Origin: a virus
Reading direction: 5' to 3' (one strand)
Virus record (IMG/VR): IMGVR_UViG_3300036832_001633
Coordinates: 1-37,618 of that record
Length of the DNA: 37,618 nt
Positions 20,770 through 28,572 of the stretch are shown here, one piece after another. Every line of letters starts with the position of its first letter. Positions within the stretch are counted from its first letter, which is position 1. The translations under genes and the position numbers were made by a program. The notes under the pieces are model-generated. The model searched no databases. It saw only the letters and a list, made by a program, of their open reading frames with translations, and was not told the origin of the DNA.

Positions 20770-21489
20770 CTAACCTACCTTGACAAACTCCAGGACCCAT
20801 TCGCAGAGGACCCTGAGGTCCCCGTTCTGGCCGTGGCGCTGGCGGCGGACATCCACCGGGGTGCGATCCAGGCACAGCCAACCCAGGCCCTCCAGGGCGC
20901 TCTGGTGCCAATCGGTGACCGGCATGACCGCGCCACCGCGGATGTGGTCGGAGATGTCCAGCAGCAGGTGCGCCCAGCGATCACAGACACGGGTCATCTC
21001 GGCCCAGGCGGCCAGGTGGAAGGACCGGTACTCCCCGCCCCACTGCAGGGTGGCGGACGAGGCCGGGTGGGGGTCCCGACCCAGGTAGTGCTTGTAGGTG
21101 TGGCGGCGTGACAGCCCCGAGCCCCTACAGGCCCTACAGGGGCTGCTCAGGTCATCGGAGAGACCTGTCCCCCGGCAGGGCTTGCAGGAGTCCCGGTTGT
21201 CGTGGTGGTCGGCCATGCGGTTGCCGAAGCAGGGCGAGGTGGCCACCCAGCGGAAGGTGCCTGCCCGAAAGGGCAATGAGAGGGCGTTGCCGACGACCTG
21301 GGTGGCCCAGGGCTTCTCGATCTCCACGCACACGGTGTAGACGCCCGGCATGACGTTCGGTCTGCTGGTCCCGGCGAAAGGGTCGAGGACGGTTGCCCCT
21401 TTGGGCAACCGGGCGGCGATGACCTCCAGGACCGGGGCGGACCAGGTGGCCGGATGCTCGGTGGGCTCAGTCGCAACGGTTGAAGTCAC
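20770..21489 (-). CDS. DNA methylase with inserted DnaJ-type zinc module
   Basis: A 239-aa amino-methyltransferase. DPFAGT near 33-38 is motif I (AdoMet binding). TSPCFGNRMADHHDNRD near 83-99 stands at motif IV, where TSPPY is usual. LQWGGEYRSFHLAAWAE and DISDHIRGG match the MADHH-type phage DNA methylases. Directly after motif IV two CxxCxGxG units (CKPCRGTG near 100, CRACRGSG near 117) are inserted, which I have not seen described in this family. The replacement of Pro-Tyr by Cys-Phe in motif IV is noteworthy. The GTG at 21489 is the likely start; it overlaps the ribonucleotide reductase gene by 23 nt. The methylated sequence is unknown. Confidence 0.8.
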   Translation of the reverse strand: MTSTVATEPTEHPATWSAPVLEVIAARLPKGATVLDPFAGTSRPNVMPGVYTVCVEIEKPWATQVVGNALSLPFRAGTFRWVATSPCFGNRMADHHDNRDSCKPCRGTGLSDDLSSPCRACRGSGLSRRHTYKHYLGRDPHPASSATLQWGGEYRSFHLAAWAEMTRVCDRWAHLLLDISDHIRGGAVMPVTDWHQSALEGLGWLCLDRTPVDVRRQRHGQNGDLRVLCEWVLEFVKVG

Positions 21490-23956
21490 CGCAGCCCCCG
21501 TAGCGCACGTCGCAGTGCAGGCAGCCGGACTCGTAGACCAGGGAGGCCACCCCGCACCGGGGGCAAGTCTGGCCCCGGTCAAGCTGCATGAGCCCAGAAG
21601 GCCCGGAGAGGCCCCCAGGAGCCTCTAGGAGGGCTTGAGAGGGGTCAGGCAGGTAGAGGCGCTCCAGGAGCTTGCCCACGCCGTCAGCCACGCTCAGGAC
21701 GCGGGTGGCTCCGAAGCCGTCGATGGTCCGGCCGCCGATGCCGGTGAGTTGGTCGGTGATGGCCTCCACCGACACCCCCGAGCGCAAGGCGATGGAGATC
21801 ATGCGGGCCAGGGCCTCCACGTCGGCGTTCTTGTCCGAGCCGTGCTTGCCCACCGAGATGCGGCAGTCGAAGGGACGGCCGGGGTGGTCGGGATGCTCGG
21901 TCACGTAGACCTGCAGGGTGCCGAAGCCGGTCTTGACCGGGAAGGTCCGGGTGGGCAGGCCCAGGGTGGCGGCGCTGGCCGGGATGGGCATGGGGGTGAT
22001 GGTCTTCCACCCGTTAGCGTGGGCCTCCAGGGTAGCCGGTTCCGGCGCTGCCTCCGGCTCGCTGACGGTGGCCGAGAGGACCTCCAGGGATCGGCTGCCC
22101 TGCCGGTAGACGGTGATGCCCTTGCAGCCCAGTTGGTAGGCCAGCCGGTAGGCATGCTCCACCTCGCCCACGGTGGCCTCATGAGGCAGGTTGATGGTCT
22201 TGGAGATGGAGTTGTCCACCCAGGCTTGGGCCGCCGCCTGCATGCGGATGTGTTCCTGGTAGCCCAGGTCCCCGGCCACCACGAAGGCGTCCTTGACCGA
22301 CTGGGACAGGTCCCCCACGGCCTGGCAGGAGCCCCCCTCGGCGGCCACCTGCTCGATGATGGCCTGCCGCCGGGTGGGGTCGTAGCCCTGGCCGATCAGG
22401 GCCTGCTCGAACAGGGTGGAGGCATAGTGCAGGGCGATGTTCTGCTCCTCCTGCATGACCTTGCGCTCGAAGACCAGGGCGAAGAAGCACTCGATGCCCG
22501 AGCCCTCGCAATCCCCGACGTTGCTGATGGTGCCGGTGGGGGCGTAGGTCAGGGTGCAGGCGTTGCGGATGCCGTAGGACTCCAGGCCCTCCTCGATGAT
22601 GTGCCAGTCCAGGACGGGCCGTCCCCAGCCCCGCACATGCTCCACCGAGCCCTGCGGCGGGGTCCAGGTGATCAGGCCGGGCTGGATCTCGGTGCCCCAG
22701 CCCCGGCCGGAGACCAGCTTGGGATCATAGATGGAGCCCTCGATCCAGGGGAAGGCCCCCCGCTCCTGGGCGCGCAGGATGGAGGCGGACATGGCGTGGA
22801 AGCGCAGGAACTCGGTGACCTGGCTGATGAAGTCCTCGCCGTCGGGGGAGCCGTAGCGGATGCCGAGGAGGGCCATGGTGTCGGCCACGCCCATGTAGCC
22901 CAGCCCGATGCGCCGCTCGTTCAAGGCCATCTCGGCCAGTTCGGGCACCGACTCCACGTAGTGGTTGGCGTCGATGGCGTCGTCCAGGAAGTTCACCGAG
23001 GTATGGATGGCCTGGGCCAGGCCCTCCCAATAGATGAAGGGCTGGCCATCATTCTGGCCGTGATGCACGAAGCGTTGCAGGGCTATCGATCCCAGATTGC
23101 AGGATCCATACGGCGGTAGCCATTGCTCTCCGCAGGGATTGGTAGCCTCGTATCGATAGTGCAAAGGACAGGGGTTGTCCTGCTCGGCTCGATCGATGAA
23201 CAACAGACCGGGATCTCCGAACTTCCAGGCATCCTCTGCGATCTCGGAGAACAGATCACCGGCTTTGATGGTCTCGTACACCTGGCCGTTATGCACCAGG
23301 TCGAACTCGGCTTCTTGGGCCACCGCCTTCATGAAGTCCTCGGTCACCGCCACCGAGATGTTGAAGTTGGAGATCTTGCCCTCTTCGATCTTGGCCCGGA
23401 TGAACCTGGTCACGTCGGGATGGTCGCAGCGCAGCACGGCCATGTTGGCCCCCCGGCGGGAGCCGCCCTGAGCAATGGTGCCGAACACGGCGTCGTAGCT
23501 GACCAGGAAGCCCACCGGCCCGGACGCCTTGCCCATGGACCGGCTGACCACGGCGTTGGCCGGGCGCAGGCGAGAGAAGTCGAAGCCGTTGCCGCCGCCG
23601 GTCTGCTGGATCAGCACGGCGTCGCGCAGGGTGGAGTAGATGCCAGTGCGCTCCCGGCCCAGGTCGTCATCGATGGGCAGCACGAAGCAGGCCGATAGCT
23701 GCCCGAGCGGGGTCCCGGCCCCGGTCCAGGTGGGGCTGTTGGGGAACATCAGCCGGTCATTGAGCAGGTCCCGGTACGCCTTGTAGACCTCCTCCCGACG
23801 GCCTTGCTCGTCGGGGTGGTACATCAGGGTGACGTTGGCGATGGTGCCCGCCACGCGGGCCACCACCTGCTCGGGGGTCTCGGTGGGGTTACCCTGCCCG
23901 TCTTTGCGCGAGTAGCGCAGATCCATGATCTGGCGCGCGTTGGCCGACAAATCCAT
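21467..23956 (-). CDS. nrdJ: Adenosylcobalamin-dependent ribonucleotide reductase (class II)
   Basis: An 829-aa enzyme reducing ribonucleotides to deoxyribonucleotides with a B12-generated thiyl radical. The N-terminus follows the class II pattern (LSANARQIMDLRYSRKD, ET-PEQVVARVA). Visible sites are a redox Cys in QLSACFVLPIDDD, GGGNGFDFSRLRP, the radical-site segment NPCGEQWLPPYGSCNLGS near 270-287, and the phosphate-binding LTYAPTGTISNVGD. A C-terminal TSCPD-like domain and a terminal CPRC ... CxxC tail for thioredoxin-type reduction follow. No ATP cone is evident. With dcd next door, it supplies dNTPs independent of host regulation. The middle around 23060-23260 has AT-richer codons. Confidence 0.95.
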   Translation of the reverse strand: MDLSANARQIMDLRYSRKDGQGNPTETPEQVVARVAGTIANVTLMYHPDEQGRREEVYKAYRDLLNDRLMFPNSPTWTGAGTPLGQLSACFVLPIDDDLGRERTGIYSTLRDAVLIQQTGGGNGFDFSRLRPANAVVSRSMGKASGPVGFLVSYDAVFGTIAQGGSRRGANMAVLRCDHPDVTRFIRAKIEEGKISNFNISVAVTEDFMKAVAQEAEFDLVHNGQVYETIKAGDLFSEIAEDAWKFGDPGLLFIDRAEQDNPCPLHYRYEATNPCGEQWLPPYGSCNLGSIALQRFVHHGQNDGQPFIYWEGLAQAIHTSVNFLDDAIDANHYVESVPELAEMALNERRIGLGYMGVADTMALLGIRYGSPDGEDFISQVTEFLRFHAMSASILRAQERGAFPWIEGSIYDPKLVSGRGWGTEIQPGLITWTPPQGSVEHVRGWGRPVLDWHIIEEGLESYGIRNACTLTYAPTGTISNVGDCEGSGIECFFALVFERKVMQEEQNIALHYASTLFEQALIGQGYDPTRRQAIIEQVAAEGGSCQAVGDLSQSVKDAFVVAGDLGYQEHIRMQAAAQAWVDNSISKTINLPHEATVGEVEHAYRLAYQLGCKGITVYRQGSRSLEVLSATVSEPEAAPEPATLEAHANGWKTITPMPIPASAATLGLPTRTFPVKTGFGTLQVYVTEHPDHPGRPFDCRISVGKHGSDKNADVEALARMISIALRSGVSVEAITDQLTGIGGRTIDGFGATRVLSVADGVGKLLERLYLPDPSQALLEAPGGLSGPSGLMQLDRGQTCPRCGVASLVYESGCLHCDVRYGGCGDFNRCD

Positions 23957-24305
23957 GAGGTTCCAGCCCTTCTGCCTCTCCAGCCTGAGAGGGTGTCGAT
24001 AGGTTAGTCAACCGGCCGCGGGCCTGCCACCCCAAGTGATTGCAGGTGGGGCACAGCCGGGTGGAGCTTCGCCCCTTCAGACGACGCTCGTCGGTGCGGG
24101 TGCCCTCCTCCCAGACCCGCACCACCTCCCAGGCGATCCCGGCCTCCTGGACGGCCCGCAGCAACTTCGAGCCCCGACCCTTGCGATGGAACGCCAGGCG
24201 GCTCTCCAGGGCCTCCTCCAGGGAGAACCGGGACGTGTCCACAAAGCCCAGGTAATGACCGGCGTGGTGGTAGGGCTGCTCGAAGTGGATCAGGTACAGG
24301 GCCAT
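23889..24305 (-). CDS. GIY-YIG-like/CPxC small protein
   Basis: A 138-aa protein. The first ~95 residues match an actinobacterial family: YLIHFEQPYHHAGHYLGF, then a helix with RLAFHRKGRGSKLL, VQEAGIAWEVVRVW, TRTDERRLKGR and STRLCPTC. The (Y/H)-x-H-x-x-H-Y-x-G core resembles a GIY-YIG nuclease, and the LCPTC pair ends the domain. The remaining tail has low complexity and overlaps the first 68 nt of nrdJ, so the true end may be functional only up to the Cys pair. Nuclease activity is inferred. Confidence 0.6.
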   Translation of the reverse strand: MALYLIHFEQPYHHAGHYLGFVDTSRFSLEEALESRLAFHRKGRGSKLLRAVQEAGIAWEVVRVWEEGTRTDERRLKGRSSTRLCPTCNHLGWQARGRLTNLSTPSQAGEAEGLEPHGFVGQRAPDHGSALLAQRRAG

Positions 24306-24317
24306 GGCGGGATGCTG

Positions 24318-24491
24318 TCAGGAGGGTGTGACGATCACCCGGTAATGGGCCGGTGGTCCAGGGCAGTCATGGGCTGCCCCCAGACGCTCCTGCTCCCCGG
24401 TCAGTTCATCCCAGGAGGTGGGCCACTCCTGCCCGCAGCGATGGCAGTAGATCACCACCGTCTCGTAGTAGTCCAGGTCATGGTCGGTCAC
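24318..24491 (-). CDS. 57-aa zinc-knuckle protein
   Basis: A short gene read from GTG at 24489-24491 (overlapping the dcd TGA by 3 nt) to TGA at 24318-24320. The product begins MTDHDLDYYETVVIYCHRCG and has a CHRC pair plus a later HDCPG, a likely single zinc site. It is acidic. It is positioned as a coupled unit between dcd and the GIY-YIG-like gene. Function unknown. Confidence 0.6.
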   Translation of the reverse strand: MTDHDLDYYETVVIYCHRCGQEWPTSWDELTGEQERLGAAHDCPGPPAHYRVIVTPS

Positions 24492-25042
24492 TCGGGAGGA
24501 TCCTCACGCCACATAGCCGACGGCGTGGGACCTTCCTGGTTCTGGTATTTGGAACCAAGCTCGGGGTGCCCGTAGGGCCGGGCGGCAGACGAGTTGGTGG
24601 TGGAGAAGACCAGTTGGGCGATCTTCATGCGGGGGAACAGCCGCACCGGGCGCTGGGTCAGGTTGACCAGTTCCATGGTGCATTGGCCATTCCAACCGGG
24701 GTCGAAGAACCCGGCCGACTCGATCTGGATGCCCAGCCGGGCCAGGGAGGACTTCCCGGCTAGCTGGGCCACCATGTTGTCGGGCAAGCGGACGCGCTCC
24801 ACCGAGGAGGCCAGGATGAACTCGCCGGGATGCAGGATGAAGGCGTGGTTGAGGACCTCGACAAAGGTGTAGGGCTGCTCGATGGAGGGGTCCAGGCATT
24901 CGATGCGGGGATCGATGCGGCGGATCTCGGGGGACAGGCGCACGTCGTAGGAGGCGGCCTGGAGATGGGCGGGCTCGAAGGGATCGATCTCGATCACCTT
25001 GTAGGCCAGCGCCATCTGGATGTCATGATCGACCAGGATCAC
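24488..25042 (-). CDS. dcd: dCTP deaminase (possibly bifunctional with dUTPase)
   Basis: A 184-aa protein converting dCTP to dUTP, or in bifunctional forms directly to dUMP. Motifs are ASYDVRL near 30, AGKSSLARLGI near 92-102, SAGFFDPGWNG followed by CTMELVN (catalytic Glu) near 108-126, KIAQLVF, and the C-terminal GSKYQNQEGPTPS lid. The GTG start overlaps the TGA of the membrane-protein gene upstream by 4 nt. It works with the nearby class II reductase to feed dTMP synthesis. Whether it is mono- or bifunctional cannot be decided here. Confidence 0.92.
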   Translation of the reverse strand: MILVDHDIQMALAYKVIEIDPFEPAHLQAASYDVRLSPEIRRIDPRIECLDPSIEQPYTFVEVLNHAFILHPGEFILASSVERVRLPDNMVAQLAGKSSLARLGIQIESAGFFDPGWNGQCTMELVNLTQRPVRLFPRMKIAQLVFSTTNSSAARPYGHPELGSKYQNQEGPTPSAMWREDPPE

Positions 25043-25257
25043 TTGTCGTTCTCCCAGTCATAGGGATGCGGATGGAGTACACGCACATGGCAATGCCATT
25101 CTCTATCCGGGTAATCATCCCGGTTGCCAGGGTCTAGGGATGAGGCTTTCATGTGGGAGGAGATGGCCATAAGGATGACGACGGTGGCCAGGAGTATCAA
25201 GACTCCAATGATCACCAATAGCCACACAGAGTTGGCCAGCGGCAGGGCACCCACCAT
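25039..25257 (-). CDS. Single-pass membrane protein
   Basis: A 72-aa protein with one clear transmembrane helix (VWLLVIIGVLILLATVVILM, about residues 11-30). A charged, His-rich cytoplasmic or periplasmic tail (HCHVRVLHPHPYDWEN) follows. Its TGA overlaps the GTG of dcd. Role unknown. Confidence 0.7.
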   Translation of the reverse strand: MVGALPLANSVWLLVIIGVLILLATVVILMAISSHMKASSLDPGNRDDYPDREWHCHVRVLHPHPYDWENDK

Positions 25258-25299
25258 CGAGGCGACACTAGCGGACGGCTACTCGATTGTCAAGCATCC

Positions 25300-25479
25300 C
25301 TATAATCGGCTGACGGCCTCCTCGGCCACGTCCTTGACCTGCTTGGCCGTCTTGGTCACGGTGAAGATGCCAGTCAGATTGGCGAACAGGGCGATGGTGG
25401 CACAGGTGGCCAGCACCCCCAGTTCCGCGATGATGAGGTAGCCCTGGGCCTCGGTCAGAGGGACCGACCGACGGCTCAC
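25300..25479 (-). CDS. 59-aa membrane protein
   Basis: Read from GTG at 25477-25479 (GTGA overlap with the previous stop) to TAG at 25300-25302. The product begins MSRRSVPLTEAQGYLI and has a hydrophobic span of about 25 residues (LGVLATCATIALFANLTGIF). A Lys-rich amphipathic tail (TKTAKQVKDVAEEAV) follows. A longer frame on the same strand covers this stretch but its translation is Arg/Gly/His-rich and implausible; this one has natural composition. The start codons overlap a repeat of a 16-nt sequence also at 19686. Confidence 0.65.
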   Translation of the reverse strand: MSRRSVPLTEAQGYLIIAELGVLATCATIALFANLTGIFTVTKTAKQVKDVAEEAVSRL

Positions 25480-25793
25480 CGGCCTGGACGGCCGACAACC
25501 TCCGGGCCAGGGGCGTCCTCCGCCGGTATCCCGGCCGCGGGCTCATCCTGGCGGGCCGGGCGATCTCGGATCCCGGCCAGTTCTCGCAGGTCAGCCAGGT
25601 GACCGGGAGCGGCTAGCTCCAGGTGGTGCAGGCCGCACACCGGTAGCTGATGCTCGTCGGGGGCCACCACGATGATCATGGTGTGGGTGGCCACCCGGTC
25701 GCAGCCGGGGACGATGCAGTCCAGGCCGGGCTCGGGCTCTTCGGCTTCGGGGTAGACGGGCTCTTCGGGGTAAGCAGGCTCTTCGACGCTCAT
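25476..25793 (-). CDS. Small Cys/His protein, acidic N-terminus
   Basis: A 105-aa protein. It opens with a repetitive EEPAYPEEPVYPEAEEPEPG acidic stretch. A compact zinc-like domain follows: CIVPGCDRVATH ... VCGLHHLELA, i.e. C-x4-C, then C-x2-HH. This small treble-clef pattern is frequent in phage hypotheticals. The gene shares one base with the previous stop (TGATG) and 4 with the next start. Confidence 0.65.
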   Translation of the reverse strand: MSVEEPAYPEEPVYPEAEEPEPGLDCIVPGCDRVATHTMIIVVAPDEHQLPVCGLHHLELAAPGHLADLRELAGIRDRPARQDEPAAGIPAEDAPGPEVVGRPGR

Positions 25794-26305
25794 CAGGACT
25801 CCATGGCCTCGTTGGGATAGGTCCAGGTTGCCACGATGCGGGCCACCTCCTCGGCGTCGGTGTCATGGGGCATGACATCGGAGCCGGACTCGGTCACCGC
25901 CCCTTCCCGATCGACCACCGAGTAGCTCCAGGGGCCGTCGTAGTTGGCCCAGATGGCGAAGGGCGGTTGCCAGCCGCCCGGCAACCCTGGGGCCTCGCTC
26001 CCGGCCTCGGCCAGGTCGTAGAGGTCGGGCTCGACGTAGCCACCGATGTAGATCAAGGGCCGCTCCCCCTGCTGCATCAGCCGGGAGGGCACCTCTAAGG
26101 CTCTCAGCAGGGTTACCACCGCGGCGTAGTGGTCCCGCGTGCCGAAGGGGTCCTCCTCGCTCCAGGTCCCGCACCGGCAGCCCATGGCCTTGCACCCGGT
26201 GTAGCCGTTGCCGTGGAAACTTAGAGGGTGATGACAGGACGCACACTTCTTCTGAACTACCGGCTCACGGCTGGAGTTCTCTGAAGGCACCTCCACTGAG
26301 GTCAT
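25793..26305 (-). CDS. Zinc-binding N-terminus plus alpha/beta domain
   Basis: A 170-aa protein, the first of the dNTP operon. Its ATG stands 6 nt after a -10 box. Residues about 21-46 hold CASCHHPL ... GCKAMGCRC, a four-Cys zinc site. The rest is an alpha/beta domain with YIGGYVEPDLYDLAE, WQPPFAIWANYDGPWSY and a C-terminal helix. It is not recognised as an enzyme family. Confidence 0.65.
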   Translation of the reverse strand: MTSVEVPSENSSREPVVQKKCASCHHPLSFHGNGYTGCKAMGCRCGTWSEEDPFGTRDHYAAVVTLLRALEVPSRLMQQGERPLIYIGGYVEPDLYDLAEAGSEAPGLPGGWQPPFAIWANYDGPWSYSVVDREGAVTESGSDVMPHDTDAEEVARIVATWTYPNEAMES

Positions 26306-26311
26306 GGGGTC

Positions 26312-26340
26312 AGCATATCCAAGAGGGTTTGCTAGGCCAA
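26312..26340 (-). promoter_or_regulatory. Probable leaderless promoter of the dNTP operon
   Basis: On the minus strand TTGGCC (26340-26335), a 17-nt spacer, TATGCT (26317-26312), then 6 nt to the ATG at 26305. No ribosome site precedes the ATG. It differs in sequence from the plus-strand cassettes but shares their geometry. Confidence 0.6.
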
Positions 26341-26358
26341 TCCCCCTCTAACTTCGCG

Positions 26359-26398
26359 GTCGAGCCCCCACCGGGCTGGATCGGTGGGGGATCTCGAC
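26359..26398 (-). terminator. Strong GC-rich hairpin after terL
   Basis: GTCGAG (26359-26364) plus CCCCCACCG (26365-26373) pair with CGGTGGGGG (26382-26390) and CTCGAC (26393-26398), with an 8-nt loop and a 2-nt bulge: 15 pairs. It has no U-run, as in the U-less terminators proposed for high-GC actinobacteria. The surrounding gap 26306-26523 holds this, the promoter and a weak AGAGGG/CCCTCT stem; a 70-codon frame there (GTG 26522 to 26310) is not convincing. Confidence 0.65.
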
Positions 26399-26523
26399 AG
26401 GCCCACAAGGACCACCACGCATCCTGTGTTCCTACAGCCCTTTTCAAGATCAAGATGATCGAACTGCAGAAATGGTGACCAGGATTAGCCTTAATATACC
26501 CCGTAACCCTACCGCGGACCACA

Positions 26524-28572
26524 TCACCTTCTACTGCGCCGCCCCGATCCGCTGAATCGGCCCCGAGCAGGCGAGTAGCCACTGGTCATGGAACGGTTGC
26601 GACCACCCCAGTTACGAAGGGCGTTGATGGGGTCACCGGCCGATACCTCCGCCGCCTGTTCGGCCGGAGTCGGCAACCCGCCTTGCACCCCGCCACGCAT
26701 CTTCAGTGACGAGAAGGCTTCCCCGATGAAGGCCGAGATCTCGTTTCCGATCAGGGCATGCACCAGGATCATCATGCAGTCGGCCACGTCCTTGGTCTGC
26801 ACTGGACCAGACGTGGGATGATCGACTTTGTTCTCGCCCACTTTCTGCAAGAAGACCAGTTCCTCCTGGGCCTGCTCATAATACGGAGCGTGGACCAGGC
26901 TCAGTCCTATAGCCGTTTTGAAGGTCTCGGCTATTGTCCAGTTCATGGGGGCGGTGGCAGTGCGTTCAAAGACCTGAACTCGCTTGGCGAAGTTACGGGT
27001 TCTCACCCACTTCATCAATCGGGAGATCATCCAGTTCGAGTAGCCCTGGTCGAAGGTGACCTCGGTAGGCATGAAAGCGTCGATGTAGCCCTGGATGGAC
27101 TTCTCGATATAATCGTAATCGATCTGGTATTCGTTCTCCGGGAAGTTGGCTGGCTCCCAGTGAGTGATGTAGTCGAAGACAACGTGCGGAAAGTCGTCCT
27201 CGCCGTAGCGCACCACATGAGCGATGGCGAAGCCGAAGTTCGCCCCCGACTTCGAGGGATCCCCGTGGGCCTTGTAGAGGACGGCCAGCTTGCCCTCTTC
27301 ACGCATGTGCAGGTTGAGGGGATTGTCTTCTGGCCATGGCAGCCAGATGGCCTTTACACGATCCTCGTTGAGGTATGCATCGAGGACGGCGGCCCAATGG
27401 GAGCGGCGCTCCACGGCAAAGGTCTCGGGGTTGGCGGCCTCGATGCGCTGTAGCTGGCGATCGTAGACCTGCTGGGCGCGCCGCTGCTGGGGCAGGCAAT
27501 AACCATGACCACGGGAATGGGGGCGATCGCCCAAAGGACGGCGGCGGGGATGATCGAACTCGACCCGAGCCATGGTGGGGATGTGGTCGGAACGCTCCCA
27601 GTCGATGTAGGGATCCCAGGAGGTCAACTGGATGAGCAGCATCTCCGGCCGCACGATCTCACCCTGCTCCAGGCCGTCGGTGCCGTCGGAGATGGCCAGA
27701 GCCTGCACAGCGTTGTCGTAGAACTGGCCGGTCTTGGCCCAGGGAGACGATGCCTCGTACATCCAGGCGTCGGCCCCGAAGGTGTCCAATGCCGGAGAGG
27801 CGGATTGATAGACCTCGGCCGCGTCGGACTTGGCCACCTGGCGAACGACGTGGGCCATCTCATCGAAAAGCATGGCGAAAACGGCCGGACCACGGGCCGC
27901 CATAGGCGTGGATTCCTTGGGCAGAATCGTAAAGGTGGCCATGTCCCCGTCCTCGTAAATACCGAGGTCCTCACGGGCATTGATACGCTTGTTGTCATGC
28001 GGGGCTCTAAGCGTCAGACTCTCACCCAGAGAACGAGAGAAGTACGGCGCGAAGCACTTGCCGCCTTTGATGATGTCGGCCACGTCCTTCCACTGGTTGA
28101 CGGTGGCCTGTTCCTTCTTCCCGGCAAAGACCAAAATAGCCAGGCGCTTGTCCCGGTCGATGCCGTAGTACTCCTGGGGATCAACCTTGCAAATGTAGTG
28201 CCATAAGACATAGGCGGCCCCGATGCCGCCCAGGTAGCCCTTCGAGCCCCGCCGTCCGATGATGTTGAGCCACTCCCGGAACCAGGGACGACCCTCGGCC
28301 TTGCAGATCCTGATGCGCTCCAGGATGTCGGGCTGGATGCCGTTCTCCTCGGTCTCCCGGAACGAGCGCGCCCAGCCGTCGATGACCTCGTAGTCGTAGT
28401 CGGTGAAAAGCTCGTCCTGCAGGAAGGCCACCTTCAGCATGGTGGCCTGACGGGGATAGAGGTTGCGATGCAGGAAGGCGTCCGAGAGGGTGAACTCGAT
28501 GATGTCGGGGATCCACAGTCCCGTCTCGTCCTCGGTCAACTGCGCCATCCGGGGGGACAGGATGTTGGCCAT
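26524..28572 (-). CDS. terL: Terminase large subunit
   Basis: A 682-aa packaging motor. An ATPase domain comes first. GRRGSKG near 106-112 acts as the Walker A-like loop, AILVFAGKKEQA is an adjacent strand-turn, and FAMLFDEMAH near 230-239 is the Walker B with the catalytic Glu. The RNase H-like nuclease follows, with AHGDPSKSGANFGFAIAH near 435-452 (first Asp), FDQGYSN (second Asp) and TKDVADCMMILVHAL near the end (third Asp). It ends in a basic, Arg/Ser-rich tail. The ATG shares one base with the stop of the gene upstream (TGATG). A small-subunit candidate lies 1.4 kb upstream in the same run, while the portal is ~24.6 kb away. Confidence 0.92.
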   Translation of the reverse strand: MANILSPRMAQLTEDETGLWIPDIIEFTLSDAFLHRNLYPRQATMLKVAFLQDELFTDYDYEVIDGWARSFRETEENGIQPDILERIRICKAEGRPWFREWLNIIGRRGSKGYLGGIGAAYVLWHYICKVDPQEYYGIDRDKRLAILVFAGKKEQATVNQWKDVADIIKGGKCFAPYFSRSLGESLTLRAPHDNKRINAREDLGIYEDGDMATFTILPKESTPMAARGPAVFAMLFDEMAHVVRQVAKSDAAEVYQSASPALDTFGADAWMYEASSPWAKTGQFYDNAVQALAISDGTDGLEQGEIVRPEMLLIQLTSWDPYIDWERSDHIPTMARVEFDHPRRRPLGDRPHSRGHGYCLPQQRRAQQVYDRQLQRIEAANPETFAVERRSHWAAVLDAYLNEDRVKAIWLPWPEDNPLNLHMREEGKLAVLYKAHGDPSKSGANFGFAIAHVVRYGEDDFPHVVFDYITHWEPANFPENEYQIDYDYIEKSIQGYIDAFMPTEVTFDQGYSNWMISRLMKWVRTRNFAKRVQVFERTATAPMNWTIAETFKTAIGLSLVHAPYYEQAQEELVFLQKVGENKVDHPTSGPVQTKDVADCMMILVHALIGNEISAFIGEAFSSLKMRGGVQGGLPTPAEQAAEVSAGDPINALRNWGGRNRSMTSGYSPARGRFSGSGRRSRR

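Noticed and set aside
21635-23119. A 494-codon open frame on the plus strand
   Set aside because: Shadow of nrdJ; the opposite strand carries all class II reductase motifs.
26310-26522. A possible 70-aa gene directly after terL (GTG adjoining the terL stop)
   Set aside because: It runs through the strong hairpin and the promoter of the next operon, and its translation looks unnatural. Kept only as a note.
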